A stretch of DNA of 7,270 nt from JBDIAR01 sp039812545 (GTDB lineage: Bacteria; Actinomycetota; Actinomycetes; Actinomycetales; Dermatophilaceae), in contig JBDIAR010000167.1 of NCBI GenBank assembly GCA_039812545.1, positions 1 to 7,270 on the forward strand, in the 5' to 3' direction. The notes beneath the pieces are model-generated. The model worked only from the letters and a program-made list of their open reading frames with translations. It made no database searches and was not told the origin of the DNA. Made by a program: the position numbers and the translations under genes. Shown piece after piece: positions 1-7,059 of this stretch (its first letter is position 1; each line of letters starts with the position of its first letter).

Positions 1-42
1 GGGCCGAGGCGAAGTAGTCGCGGGCCGAGGCGACGGAGCCGC
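1..42. other. Left edge, no gene supported; 12-bp direct repeat
   Basis: GGGCCGAGGCGA occurs at 1-12 and again at 22-33. No start codon of any usual type opens a minus-strand frame here after the PAC2 stop. A plus-strand frame ends in a TAG at 15-17 and could be the tail of a convergent gene, but 14 bases cannot support that. No terminator hairpin with a U-run is seen after the PAC2 gene. Confidence 0.4.
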
Positions 43-993
43 TCAGCCGAAGAACCCGCCGAGCCCTCGCCCGTCGTCCTCGTCACCGGCCGCGCGCCGC
101 AGGAACTCCTCGGCCTGCGCGCCGATCTCGTCGGCCGTCGGCAACTCGTCACCATGCCCCAGCAGCGACTCGCGATCACGGCCGGCCATGAACGCGTCGT
201 ACTGCGCCTCCATGGCGGCGATCAGTTCGGGCACGCCCGCGCGCTCGGCACATTCGGCGTCCAATTGTGGGCGCTCCTCAGCCGCCGTGACGACCAGCGG
301 CGTACGGTCCAGCGCCAGTCCGGTGGCCCCGACGAGGGCGTCCAGACCGGTGACGGCACCGGCGGCATACGTCTGCCCGGCCAGGTAATGCGGCACGTGA
401 ACGGCGAACCCGACCGCGTCGCGCCCCCGCTCCCCCAACCGGTACTCCAGGAGGGCCGTCACCGAGCCGGGGACCTGGACCGTGCCGAAGACCGCATCGG
501 CGGACGCGATGAGCGCCGGGTTGGTGGCGTGCGCGGTCACCCCGAGGGGCCGGGTATGCGGCAGGCCCATGGGGATGCCGTGCACCGACACGACGAGTTC
601 CACGCCGAGGACGAGGGACAGTCGCATGACGTCGGCGACGAAGCGCTCCCATTGGTAGTCCGGTTCGGGACCGTCGAGCAGCCAGAAGCGTTGCCCCTGG
701 TCGTCGACGACGCGGTACAGCGTCAGCGCCGGCTCCTCGTAGGAGGTCCAGCGATCCTTGTCGAAGACCATCGATGGACGACGGGCCCGGTAGTCGTACA
801 ACTCGTCGATCCGGAACGAGGCCACGACGTCGTGCGCACAGGTGGACAGGATGTGCGCGGCGAGGGTCTGTTGGACGAGTCCGGCGTCGATGAACCCACC
901 GAGGGTGACGACCAGAACCCCGGCGCGTTCGAGCGCCCGACCCGAGGTGTTCGGATCGTGCTCGAAGGTGTAGAGCGGCGTGCGTTCAGCCAC
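43..993 (-). CDS. PAC2-family (proteasome assembly chaperone-like) protein
   Basis: A 316-residue soluble protein that I recognise as the actinobacterial PAC2 family, the group that includes M. tuberculosis Rv2714 and Rv2125. The family is named for similarity to eukaryotic proteasome assembly chaperone 2; its biochemical role in bacteria is not established. Family-like segments are visible: GFIDAG near residue 33, LLDGPEPDYQWERF at about 105-118, GIPMGLPHTRP at about 139-149, VPGSVTALLEYRLGE at about 174-188 and HVPHYLA near 199. Residues 240-316 form a charged, probably helical tail with an acidic patch (GDEDDG) ending in GLGGFFG. No signal peptide or membrane segment is seen. The start is GTG (993-991), preceded by GGAGG at 1002-998 with only a 4-base spacer; no better start lies nearby. 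It begins 42 bases after the hrpA stop on the same strand, so co-transcription is plausible. The family call is fairly secure; the function is unknown. Confidence 0.87.
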   Translation of the reverse strand: MAERTPLYTFEHDPNTSGRALERAGVLVVTLGGFIDAGLVQQTLAAHILSTCAHDVVASFRIDELYDYRARRPSMVFDKDRWTSYEEPALTLYRVVDDQGQRFWLLDGPEPDYQWERFVADVMRLSLVLGVELVVSVHGIPMGLPHTRPLGVTAHATNPALIASADAVFGTVQVPGSVTALLEYRLGERGRDAVGFAVHVPHYLAGQTYAAGAVTGLDALVGATGLALDRTPLVVTAAEERPQLDAECAERAGVPELIAAMEAQYDAFMAGRDRESLLGHGDELPTADEIGAQAEEFLRRAAGDEDDGRGLGGFFG

Positions 994-997
994 GATG

Positions 998-1002
998 CCT
1001 CC
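998..1002 (-). promoter_or_regulatory. Shine-Dalgarno site of the PAC2 gene
   Basis: GGAGG on the minus strand, 4 bases before the GTG start. The spacing is short but the match to the anti-Shine-Dalgarno sequence is strong, and it decides the start at 993. It sits in the 42-base gap after hrpA, so the PAC2 gene can initiate translation on its own even if it is co-transcribed with hrpA. Confidence 0.6.
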
Positions 1003-1035
1003 GTTTGTTGGCCCGACGACGGCCTGACCCCATTG

Positions 1036-4000
1036 TCAACCCTGGAACGATCCGTGGTGTTCCGGGACTGCGTTGATCGCCCGGATGATGCGTTGGGTCG
1101 AGATCGGGTATGCCGTGCCGAGGGACTGCGCGAACAGGGACACGCGCAGCTCCTCGATCATCCACCCGATGGCCACGACATCGTCGTCGCCCCGCCGCCC
1201 GGGCCGCAGCGCCGCCAGCAATTCGACGTACCGGTGCTCCACGGCGTGGACGGCCGCCATCCGGTCGCCGTCGCGGGCGAGATCCAGCGGTCCCTTCGCG
1301 AGTCGCTGCTGGACGGCGCGCAGGTAACGATCGAGGTCGCCGAGCCGGGCGACGCCGGCATCGGCGACGAAGCCGGGCCGAATCAGATCGCCGAGCTGCC
1401 CGCGGACATCGGCCACCAATGGACGCAGCGGCGCAGCGGTCATGGCGTCGAGGGCGTTGCCGATGGCCAGATGGCGGGCGAGGATCGGTTCGACGTCGCG
1501 GACGACCTGGAGCACCCGGGCCAGCAGGTGATTGCGTAGGTCACCGACCGTGAGTTCGAAGGAGACCGGGTCGCGCACCGAACCGGGGTCGCCGCCGTCC
1601 GCGAGCGAATCCACGGCAGCCGCGAGGACGTCGTCGAGCAGCGCGGGGACGCTGCCGTGCGGGTTGTGGCCCAGGGCAAGCTTTTCGGCGTTCGTCAGCG
1701 AGGCGAGCAGGCGTTTCCACGGCGGGACGACCGACAACAGCAACAGCCGTCGCACGCCCAGTCGGTGCGCGGCCCGCGCCTCACCGGCGGAGGGAAGGAC
1801 GCGCAGACTCACGCTGTCGCCCTCGTCGACCAGGGCCGGGAACCCGTGCACCAGCGCACCGTCGAGTTCGATTCGTTCGGGCAACGACCCCACATCCCAG
1901 GTCGTCATCCCACGTCTCTCGTGAGCCGCCGCAATCCGCGAAACATGTTGCCGCAGTGGCTTTCCCAGCCGGTCGCGCAGGTCCTCCAGATCCTTACCCG
2001 AGGCCAACACGGCGCCGGCCCGATCCACCACCCGGAAGGTGACCCGCAGGTGTTCCGGAACCCGGGTGAGGTCGAAGGCCGCCACCGGCACCGGCACGCC
2101 GGTCAGGTCCCGAAGCGCGCCGGCCAGAGCCGCCGCCAACGACCCGGCGGCCCGGTCCAAGAGCGGCAGCGCGCGCTCGGCGAACTGCGGAGCGGGCACG
2201 AAATTGCGCCGTTCCGCCTTGGGCAGGGTGCGAATCAACGCGGTCACCAGATCGGCGCGCAGCCCGGGAACCTGCCAGTCGAATCCGTCGGGGCTGACCT
2301 GGTTGAGGATGTCGATCCCGATCGTGACGACCACGCCGTCGTCCGGGTGGCCGGGTTCGAACACATAGTGGAGCGGGAGCGCGAGGTCCCCTTGTGTCCA
2401 GTATGCGGGGTAGTCGTCTTCGCTGACCGCCCCGCCCGCCGCGTCGATCAACAGTTCCTCGGTGAAGTCGAGCAGCCGCGGCTCGGAGCGGGACCTCTTG
2501 CGCCACCACGAGTCGAAGTGTCGAGCGGAGACGACTTCGGCGGGAATCCGCTTGTCGTAGAACGAAAAGATCGTCGCATCGTCCACCACGATGTCGCGCC
2601 GTCGGGCCCGCGCCTCGAGGTCGCCCAGCCGGTCGAGCATCTCCTGGTTGTGGGCGAAGAACCCGTGCCGGGTGTGCCAGTCGCGCTCCACCAGGGCATG
2701 TCGGATGAACAGCTCGCGAGACAGGACGGGATCGATCCGGGCGTATCCGACGGTTCGACCCACCACCAGAGGTACGCCGTACAACGTGACGCGCTCGGTC
2801 GCGAGCGCCGCCCCCTGCCGGGCCGACCACCGGGGTTCGGAGTAGCTGCGCTTGACCAGATGGCCGCCGAGTCGCTCTGCCCACAGCGGGTCGATCCGCG
2901 AACAGGTCCGTGCCCAGAGGCGATTCGTCTCGACCAGTTCGCCCGCCATGACGTATGCCGGTTGTCGCCGGGCCAGGACCGAACCGGGGGCGATGGCGAA
3001 GTACGCGCCGCGCGCACCGGCATACTCGCGTCGTGCCTCGTCGCGCAGCCCGACGTGCGAGAGCAGTCCGGACAGCAATGCTTGGTGGATGAGGTCCGCG
3101 TCCGGGCCGGATTCGCCACGCCTGCGCCCGCGTTCGACGTCGAGGCCGCTGCGGCGGCAGATGGATCTCAGTTGGGTGTGCAGGTCCTGCCACTCGCGAA
3201 TCCTCAGGTAGTGCAAGAACTCCGACTTGCACATCCGGCGAAACGCGCTGCCGGACAAGGCCTCCTGTTGATCCTTGAGGTAGCTCCAGAGGTTCAGCCA
3301 GGCGATGAAGTCCGAGTGCTCGTCGACGAAGCGCTTGTGCGCTGCATTGGCGAGTTCGATTCTGTCCGTGGGGCGCTCGCGTGAGTCCTGAATGCTCAGG
3401 GCCGCGACGATGACCAAGACGTCGGGGAGGACTCCGAGTTGGTCCGCTTCGATGACCATCCGGGCCAGCCGCGGGTCGACCGGGAGTGCTGCGATGACGC
3501 GGCCGATCGGGGTGAGCCGGTGCCCCGCGGTGTCCGGCCTGATCTCGACCGCGCGCAGTTCTTCCAGCAGCCGGACGCCGTCGGTCACATTGCGCGCGTC
3601 GGGTGGGTCGACGAAGGGGAAGTCGGCGACGGCGCCGAGGCCGAGTTCGGTCATCTGCAAGATGACCGAGGCCAGGTTGGTGCGCAGGATCTCGGGGTCC
3701 GTGAATTCGGGTCGGCTGGCGTGATCCGCTTGGGAGTACAGGCGAATGCATACTCCGTCCGCCAGGCGACCACAGCGACCGGCGCGCTGGGCCGCACTGG
3801 CCCGCGAGATCGGTTCGATCGGCAGGCGCTGAACCTTGGTGCGCTGGCTGTACCGGGAGATCCGCGCCGTGCCGGTGTCCACGACGTACCGGATCCCGGG
3901 AACCGTCAGCGAGGTTTCGGCGACGTTGGTGGCCAACACGATCCGTCGCCCGGTATGCGGGGCGAAGACCCGGTGTTGTTCGGCGGCGGACAGTCTGGCA

Positions 4001-4968
4001 TACAGCGGAACGACTTCGGTGTCCGGCAACGACATGGCGGTCAATCCGTCTGCCGCGTCTCGGATTTCACGCTCGCCCGAGAGGAACACCAGGATGTCGT
4101 GGCCGGCGCCGTCGTCGACCCGCGACTCGGTCCACAGTTCCTCCACGGCCTCGCAGATCCCGGTCACCTGGTCGCGCTCTTCGACCGGTTCTCCGTCGTC
4201 GTCGAGTCCGTCGAGCGGTCGGTAACGAAGCTCCACGGGGTAGGTGCGGCCGCTGACCTCGATGACGGGCACGGGCTTGCCTTGCTCGGCGAAATGCTCG
4301 GCAAAGCGTCCCGGGTCGATGGTGGCGGAGGTGATGACGACCAACAGGTCCGGGCGGCGCGGGAGCAGCCGGCGCAGGTAGCCGAGCAGGAAGTCGATGT
4401 TGAGGCTGCGCTCGTGGGCCTCGTCGATGATGATCGTGTCGTACCGGCGCAGGTCGGGGTCGTGCCGCAGCTCAGCCAGCAAGACCCCGTCCGTCATGAC
4501 CTTGACCAGGGTGTCCCGCGACGAGTGGTCGGCGAACCGGACCTGGTAGCCGACGACACCGCCCAGGTCGACGTCGAGTTCCTCGGCCAGTCGCTCGGCG
4601 ACGGCACGAGTGGCGATCCGGCGGGGCTGGGTGTGCCCGATCATCCCGGTGACGCCGCGGCCGAGTTCGAGGCAGATCTTGGGAATCTGGGTGGTCTTGC
4701 CCGAACCCGTTTCGCCGGCGATGACCACGACCTGGTGGTCGCGGATCGCCGCTGCGATCTGGTCCTTGTATGCCACCACCGGCAAGTCGTCGGGGTAGCG
4801 CACCTTGGGGGCCAGCGCGGCCCGGCGGGCCACGGCACGCGGGTCGACTCGTGGGCCGGCGGTGCGACGTGGTGGGCGAGTCTCCTGCTCGGCGGTTCGG
4901 CCGCGCCGCCGACCACGTCGCTGGCCTCGGCCCCGGTTCCGGGCGGACGGTGCCGGCTGATCCGTCAC
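1036..4968 (-). CDS. hrpA: ATP-dependent DEAH-box RNA helicase HrpA
   Basis: A 1310-residue protein, close to E. coli HrpA (about 1300), acting in the cytoplasm on RNA. All helicase motifs are intact: Walker A GETGSGKT (85-92), Ia TQPRRIA (113-119), TDG (159-161), DEAH (182-185), SAT (214-216), FLSG (295-298), TNVAETSLT (347-355) and QRAGRCGR (394-401). An HA2 region (about 430-540) and an OB-fold region (about 600-700) follow. A long C-terminal DUF3418-type domain runs from about 705 to the end, with the typical segment LPLHYVFEPGHPDDGV near 863-878. The first 40 residues are basic and RG-rich, likely disordered. HrpA is linked in E. coli to mRNA processing and to rescue of stalled or collided ribosomes; carrying that role over to this protein is inference. 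The GTG start (4968-4966) overlaps the lipoprotein stop as GTGA, with no clear Shine-Dalgarno sequence upstream, which points to translational coupling. No frameshift or missing residue was seen. Confidence 0.96.
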   Translation of the reverse strand: MTDQPAPSARNRGRGQRRGRRRGRTAEQETRPPRRTAGPRVDPRAVARRAALAPKVRYPDDLPVVAYKDQIAAAIRDHQVVVIAGETGSGKTTQIPKICLELGRGVTGMIGHTQPRRIATRAVAERLAEELDVDLGGVVGYQVRFADHSSRDTLVKVMTDGVLLAELRHDPDLRRYDTIIIDEAHERSLNIDFLLGYLRRLLPRRPDLLVVITSATIDPGRFAEHFAEQGKPVPVIEVSGRTYPVELRYRPLDGLDDDGEPVEERDQVTGICEAVEELWTESRVDDGAGHDILVFLSGEREIRDAADGLTAMSLPDTEVVPLYARLSAAEQHRVFAPHTGRRIVLATNVAETSLTVPGIRYVVDTGTARISRYSQRTKVQRLPIEPISRASAAQRAGRCGRLADGVCIRLYSQADHASRPEFTDPEILRTNLASVILQMTELGLGAVADFPFVDPPDARNVTDGVRLLEELRAVEIRPDTAGHRLTPIGRVIAALPVDPRLARMVIEADQLGVLPDVLVIVAALSIQDSRERPTDRIELANAAHKRFVDEHSDFIAWLNLWSYLKDQQEALSGSAFRRMCKSEFLHYLRIREWQDLHTQLRSICRRSGLDVERGRRRGESGPDADLIHQALLSGLLSHVGLRDEARREYAGARGAYFAIAPGSVLARRQPAYVMAGELVETNRLWARTCSRIDPLWAERLGGHLVKRSYSEPRWSARQGAALATERVTLYGVPLVVGRTVGYARIDPVLSRELFIRHALVERDWHTRHGFFAHNQEMLDRLGDLEARARRRDIVVDDATIFSFYDKRIPAEVVSARHFDSWWRKRSRSEPRLLDFTEELLIDAAGGAVSEDDYPAYWTQGDLALPLHYVFEPGHPDDGVVVTIGIDILNQVSPDGFDWQVPGLRADLVTALIRTLPKAERRNFVPAPQFAERALPLLDRAAGSLAAALAGALRDLTGVPVPVAAFDLTRVPEHLRVTFRVVDRAGAVLASGKDLEDLRDRLGKPLRQHVSRIAAAHERRGMTTWDVGSLPERIELDGALVHGFPALVDEGDSVSLRVLPSAGEARAAHRLGVRRLLLLSVVPPWKRLLASLTNAEKLALGHNPHGSVPALLDDVLAAAVDSLADGGDPGSVRDPVSFELTVGDLRNHLLARVLQVVRDVEPILARHLAIGNALDAMTAAPLRPLVADVRGQLGDLIRPGFVADAGVARLGDLDRYLRAVQQRLAKGPLDLARDGDRMAAVHAVEHRYVELLAALRPGRRGDDDVVAIGWMIEELRVSLFAQSLGTAYPISTQRIIRAINAVPEHHGSFQG

Positions 4969-5666
4969 GAGAGTGCGGGCAGGAGTTCTCGTGCGGCCTG
5001 CTCGACCGTCGCCTTCGCGGCCGCCTGACTCGGGCGGACGGCGTCGACGCGGACCAGGCGCGGCCCGTTGGCGAACTCGATCTGGGCGAGCCAGGTGCTG
5101 CCCTGGGGCGAGACGGCTCCGGCGGCGGTCTCCCCCAGGCTCACCGGAAAGGTCACCGCGCCGGGCACCCCGGCCACCTGCTGTCGGAAGCCCGCGACGT
5201 CTCCGGCGGCCGCCGCCGCGCCGAGTCCGGCGACGTCATACACGTTGTAGGTCAACGAGCTCCGGGCGTCAGACGTGCCGTAGTAGCAGCCGTCGACGAG
5301 CCGGACGCCGGCTGGTTGTTGTCGGGGCGAGGGTGTCGTGAAAGCCGGTTTCACGCCGAGCAGGACCGAGGCTCGAGCCACGCCGAGCATGCTGCACAGG
5401 GCGAGCTGGGCGCCGGTGGTCGCCACGGCACCGGTCGTCGCGGGATTCGTCGTCGAGGCGGCATTCGACGTCGAGGCGGCATTCGAGGATGTCGAACTCG
5501 GACCCGGCGACGTGGAATCCGCCACGCCCGGCGGGGTCGTCGTGACGGTGACGGTGACCGTGGCCGGGGCCACGGTCACCGCACTGCCGGACGACGAGGG
5601 CGTGGTGCAGCCGGCCGACGCGCAGGCGGCGGCGACCAGCCCGGCGCGGACTCGCTGCCTGTTCAC
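4965..5666 (-). CDS. DUF3558-like secreted lipoprotein
   Basis: A 233-residue probable lipoprotein. The N-terminus has Arg3, Arg5 and Arg7, a short hydrophobic stretch (about 8-19) and a lipobox-like SAGC with Cys20 as the lipidated residue. Ser at the -3 position is less common than Leu but allowed. Residues 21-84 are a Thr/Ser/Ala/Pro-rich linker including VTVTVTTTPP, encoded by repetitive DNA. The globular part (about 86-233) has two cysteines, Cys91 (LALCSML) and Cys127 (VDGCYYG), spaced as in actinobacterial DUF3558 lipoproteins and possibly disulfide-bonded outside the membrane. The function is unknown; family assignment rests on this architecture, not on a search. The start is GTG (5666-5664), with AAGGGAG at 5680-5674 and a 7-base spacer, a near-ideal site. 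It lies 53 bases after the metY stop and overlaps hrpA by 4 bases, so it may set the level of hrpA translation. A generic cell-envelope lipoprotein is the alternative. Confidence 0.85.
   Translation of the reverse strand: MNRQRVRAGLVAAACASAGCTTPSSSGSAVTVAPATVTVTVTTTPPGVADSTSPGPSSTSSNAASTSNAASTTNPATTGAVATTGAQLALCSMLGVARASVLLGVKPAFTTPSPRQQPAGVRLVDGCYYGTSDARSSLTYNVYDVAGLGAAAAAGDVAGFRQQVAGVPGAVTFPVSLGETAAGAVSPQGSTWLAQIEFANGPRLVRVDAVRPSQAAAKATVEQAARELLPALS
5451..5486 (-). repeat. Two perfect tandem copies of an 18-bp repeat in the lipoprotein gene
   Basis: Plus-strand unit CGTCGAGGCGGCATTCGA occurs at 5451-5468 and again, directly abutting, at 5469-5486. On the coding strand each unit gives six residues, SNAAST, so the protein linker reads SNAASTSNAAST at about residues 61-72. 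A degenerate third unit (TNPATT) follows in the protein. Because the unit is 18 bp, gain or loss of copies keeps the frame and only changes linker length. Confidence 0.95.
5552..5581. repeat. Perfect inverted repeat, 14-bp arms with a 2-base spacer, inside the lipoprotein gene
   Basis: The left arm CGGTGACCGTGGCC (5552-5565) is the exact reverse complement of the right arm GGCCACGGTCACCG (5568-5581), separated by GG. It lies about 85-115 bases into the lipoprotein coding region and encodes part of the Val/Thr/Ala/Pro linker. Next to it (5542-5559) the hexamer GTGACG/GTGACC is repeated three times. The transcript could fold into a very stable GC-rich hairpin. No U-tract follows, so it does not look like an intrinsic terminator. 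Alternating Val-Thr codons are naturally self-complementary, so a by-product of protein repeats is the simplest explanation. Confidence 0.9.
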
Positions 5667-5681
5667 GGCCAGACTCCCTTC

Positions 5682-5718
5682 CCCGATCGGACTGTCGGGT
5701 GAGTCTACCCGCGCCCGA
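5682..5718 (-). other. Short alternative hairpins in the metY-lipoprotein gap
   Basis: On the minus strand the segment CCCGA (5699-5695) can pair with TCGGG upstream (5718-5714, just after the metY stop) or with TCGGG downstream (5686-5682, touching the lipoprotein ribosome binding site). A third option pairs CGGGT (5711-5707) with ACCCG (5700-5696). All stems are 5 bp and no U-run follows, so this is not a convincing terminator. The 53-base gap shows no clear promoter either, which leaves read-through from metY plausible. Confidence 0.3.
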
Positions 5719-5719
5719 A

Positions 5720-7039
5720 TCAGGCTCGGGCGGCGGCGAAGCCCTGCTCGAGGTCGTCGATGATGTCCTTGATCGACTCGATGCCGACGGACAGCCGGAT
5801 CAGCCCCGGGGTGACCCCGGCGGCGAGCCGGTCGATGTCCGGCCCCTGCGAGTGGGTGGTCGAGGCCGGGTGGATCACCAGGGAGCGGACGTCACCGATA
5901 TTGGCGACGTGGCTGTGCAGCGTGAGCGCCTCGACGAACGCCTTGCCGGCCTCCAGGCCACCGGCGATCTCGAAGGCCATGACCGAGCCGGCCCCCTTCG
6001 GGGTGTACTTGTCGGCAAGCGCCTTGTACGGCGAGTCCGGCCGGGACGCCCAGATCACGCGTTCCACCTGGTCGTGGCCGGCGAGGTAGTCGGCGACCTT
6101 GTGCGCGTTCTCAAGGTGGCGTTCCATCCGCAGGGACAGGGTTTCGATGCCCTGGCCGATCAGGAAGGCGTTGAACGGCGACACCGCCGGCCCGAGGTCG
6201 CGCAGCAGCTGGACGCGGGCCTTGAGGATGAACGAGAGATTGGCGCCGAGCGGTGAGCCGACGCCGAGGTCCGGGCCGTAGCGCAGTCCGTTGTACGACT
6301 GGTCCGGCTCGTTGTAGTTCGGGTACTTCGCGGGATCCTTCGCGAAGTCGAACGTCCCGGCGTCGACGATGACCCCCGCGATCGACGTACCGTGCCCGCC
6401 GAGGAATTTCGTGGCCGAGTGGATGACGATATCGGCGCCGTACTCGATCGGCCTGAGCACATACGGCGTCGCGATCGTGTTGTCAACGGCCAGCGGCACC
6501 CCCGCGTCGTGGGCGAGCGCCGCGATCCCCTCGATGTCGAGGATCTGGCTCTTGGGGTTCGAGATCGTCTCGCCGAACAGCAGCTTCGTGTTGGGTTGCA
6601 GGGCCGCTTTCCAGGACTCCAGATCGTCCGGGTCGTCGACGAAGGTGACCTGTATGCCATACCGGGTCAGCGTGTTCTTCAACAGGTTCAGGGTGCCGCC
6701 GTACAGCGACGGGGAGGCGACGACGTGACCGCCCGCTTCGACGATGTTGAGCACCGTGAGGGTCTCGGCAGCCTGCCCGGAGGCGACGAAGAGCGCGCCC
6801 ACGCCGCCCTCCAGTGCCGCGACCCGCTGCTCGACGACGTCCTGGGTGGGGTTCATGATCCGGGTGTAGATATTGCCGAACTCGCTGAGCGCGAACAGGT
6901 TCGCAGCGTGGTCGGTGCTGTTGAAGACGTAGGAGGTGGTTTGGTAGATCGGCAGGGCCCGCGCTCCGGTCGTCGGGTCGGCGTCCTGACCGGCGTGGAC
7001 CTGCTTGGTCTCGAATCCCCAGGTGCTGCTGTCTGACAT
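5720..7039 (-). CDS. metY: O-acetylhomoserine sulfhydrylase (PLP enzyme, methionine biosynthesis)
   Basis: A 439-residue cytoplasmic enzyme of the Cys/Met metabolism PLP-dependent family, at the usual MetY length (about 430-440). It makes homocysteine directly from O-acetylhomoserine and sulfide; many members also accept O-acetylserine. Visible features are QTTSYVF (33-39), YTRIMNPT (58-65) whose Tyr and Arg hold the PLP phosphate of the neighbouring subunit, VASGQAA (85-91), ETISNP (157-162), AVDNTIATP (184-192) with the Asp that contacts the PLP nitrogen, and SATKFLGGHG (208-217) with Lys211 as the Schiff-base lysine. The C-terminal part has SLVIHPASTTH (386-396) and LIRLSVGIE (413-421). 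These, plus the long insert NYNEPDQSYNGLRYG (241-255), favour MetY over cystathionine gamma-synthase. The ATG start (7039-7037) has AAAGG at 7054-7050. A SAM-IV riboswitch immediately upstream supports a methionine role. The usual partner metX is not the next gene downstream. Mycobacterial annotations call this gene metC or metZ. Confidence 0.96.
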   Translation of the reverse strand: MSDSSTWGFETKQVHAGQDADPTTGARALPIYQTTSYVFNSTDHAANLFALSEFGNIYTRIMNPTQDVVEQRVAALEGGVGALFVASGQAAETLTVLNIVEAGGHVVASPSLYGGTLNLLKNTLTRYGIQVTFVDDPDDLESWKAALQPNTKLLFGETISNPKSQILDIEGIAALAHDAGVPLAVDNTIATPYVLRPIEYGADIVIHSATKFLGGHGTSIAGVIVDAGTFDFAKDPAKYPNYNEPDQSYNGLRYGPDLGVGSPLGANLSFILKARVQLLRDLGPAVSPFNAFLIGQGIETLSLRMERHLENAHKVADYLAGHDQVERVIWASRPDSPYKALADKYTPKGAGSVMAFEIAGGLEAGKAFVEALTLHSHVANIGDVRSLVIHPASTTHSQGPDIDRLAAGVTPGLIRLSVGIESIKDIIDDLEQGFAAARA

Positions 7040-7049
7040 GACGGGTATG

Positions 7050-7054
7050 CCTTT
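7050..7054 (-). promoter_or_regulatory. metY Shine-Dalgarno site at the edge of the riboswitch
   Basis: AAAGG on the minus strand, 10 bases before the metY ATG. It begins 5 bases after the CGCG strand (7063-7060) proposed to form the second pseudoknot of the SAM-IV aptamer. That spacing would let ligand-stabilised structure block ribosome access. Confidence 0.6.
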
Positions 7055-7059
7055 CGCCT

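Noticed and set aside
1..85. Minus-strand frame reading GSVASARDYFASA off the left edge, possible next gene
   Set aside because: The frame is closed by a TGA at 85-83 and has no ATG, GTG or TTG between there and the edge, so no start can be supported.
1003..1030. Terminator between hrpA and the PAC2 gene
   Set aside because: Only a 4-bp GGCC/GGCC pairing can be drawn, with no U-run, so it is not convincing.
154..1539. Plus-strand open frame of 461 residues across the PAC2 and hrpA genes
   Set aside because: It spans two well-supported minus-strand genes and their gap, and has no recognisable domain.
1657..3384. Plus-strand open frame of 575 residues antisense to hrpA
   Set aside because: Same cause. 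The composition is rich in Gln, Arg, Val and Asp without any family pattern, as expected from a reverse-complement shadow.
1994..3751. Minus-strand frame of 585 residues inside hrpA
   Set aside because: A frame-shifted reading of hrpA, rich in Arg, Pro and Gly. The hrpA frame carries intact HA2, OB and DUF3418-like sequence through this stretch.
3439..5028. Plus-strand open frame of 529 residues antisense to hrpA
   Set aside because: It mirrors hrpA codons: high G/C at hrpA third positions removes stops from the opposite strand. The translation has no recognisable domain and hrpA is complete on the other strand.
5682..5699. Intrinsic terminator after metY
   Set aside because: The stem is only 5 bp with an 8-base loop and is followed by the purine-rich GAAGGGAG ribosome binding site rather than a U-run.
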